Shown here one piece after another: positions 33,938-33,956 of a DNA stretch of 33,956 nt. Made by a program: the position numbers and the translations under genes. Location of the stretch: NCBI GenBank assembly GCA_028285685.1, contig JANQOR010000003.1, positions 1 through 33,956 of the forward strand, written 5' to 3'. A model generated the notes under the pieces. That model had not been told where the DNA came from, made no database searches, and saw nothing but the letters and a program-made list of their open reading frames with translations. Source of the stretch: Cyclobacteriaceae bacterium (GTDB lineage: Bacteria > Bacteroidota > Bacteroidia > Cytophagales > Cyclobacteriaceae). The stretch's first letter is position 1. Every line of letters starts with the position of its first letter.

Positions 33938-33956
33938 TTCATCTCAAGAGCATCAT

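Noticed and set aside
33931-33956. Possible terminator hairpin after the DUF4302 gene (GCTCT and AGAGC)
   Set aside because: Only five base pairs are seen and the window ends before any T run could be judged.

Overview
The window reads as chromosomal DNA of a free-living member of the Bacteroidota, most likely a marine or soil Cytophagales-type bacterium. The evidence is a giant secreted protein with a C-terminal type IX secretion (T9SS) sorting domain, a SusC/SusD outer-membrane import pair, several lipoproteins with short lipoboxes, a LeuRS carrying the insert seen in Bacteroidota enzymes, and at least one promoter element of the Bacteroidota type (TAnnTTTG). This placement rests on gene families, not on a ribosomal marker. 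I see no tRNA, rRNA, CRISPR array, transposase or phage gene, and no stretch over 300 bp without a gene.

Bases 1-12768 are the 3' part of one enormous gene, with 4255 codons visible and its start outside the window. It encodes a modular, acidic, repeat-built surface or secreted protein. In order it has: two 128-residue repeats; bacterial Ig-like and SbsA-like domains; four SwmB-like repeats of about 110 residues; seven cysteine-bearing CHU_C-associated Ig-like modules; a three-domain cassette present twice in tandem (A-B-C-A'-B'-C'); a MAM/lectin-like jelly-roll region; a degenerate Omp28-like domain; and a T9SS type A sorting domain. A strong terminator separates it from the convergent leuS.

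Bases 12845-22558 are mostly housekeeping and envelope genes: leuS (minus strand); a small predicted beta-barrel envelope protein; an FtsX/MacB-type ABC permease without an adjacent ATPase and with a possible sigma-54 promoter and upstream repeats; an overlapping minus-strand pair made of an RND/MMPL exporter and a PrxQ/Bcp peroxiredoxin; and thyA, divergent from the exporter.

Bases 22600-26180 continue rightward with the serine dehydratase beta subunit, a TolC-family channel and an HlyD/MacA-like adaptor, closed by a strong terminator. The adaptor and channel have no inner-membrane pump next to them.

Bases 26329-33937 are a compact nutrient-import locus: a lipocalin-like lipoprotein, SusC, SusD, a zinc metallohydrolase lipoprotein (HEFAH) and a DUF4302-type lipoprotein. 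The last four are tightly packed, two junctions being ATGA overlaps, so they are probably co-transcribed and translationally coupled. They likely form one outer-membrane machine that binds, clips and imports an unidentified substrate. The lipocalin-like gene sits just upstream and may belong to the same unit.
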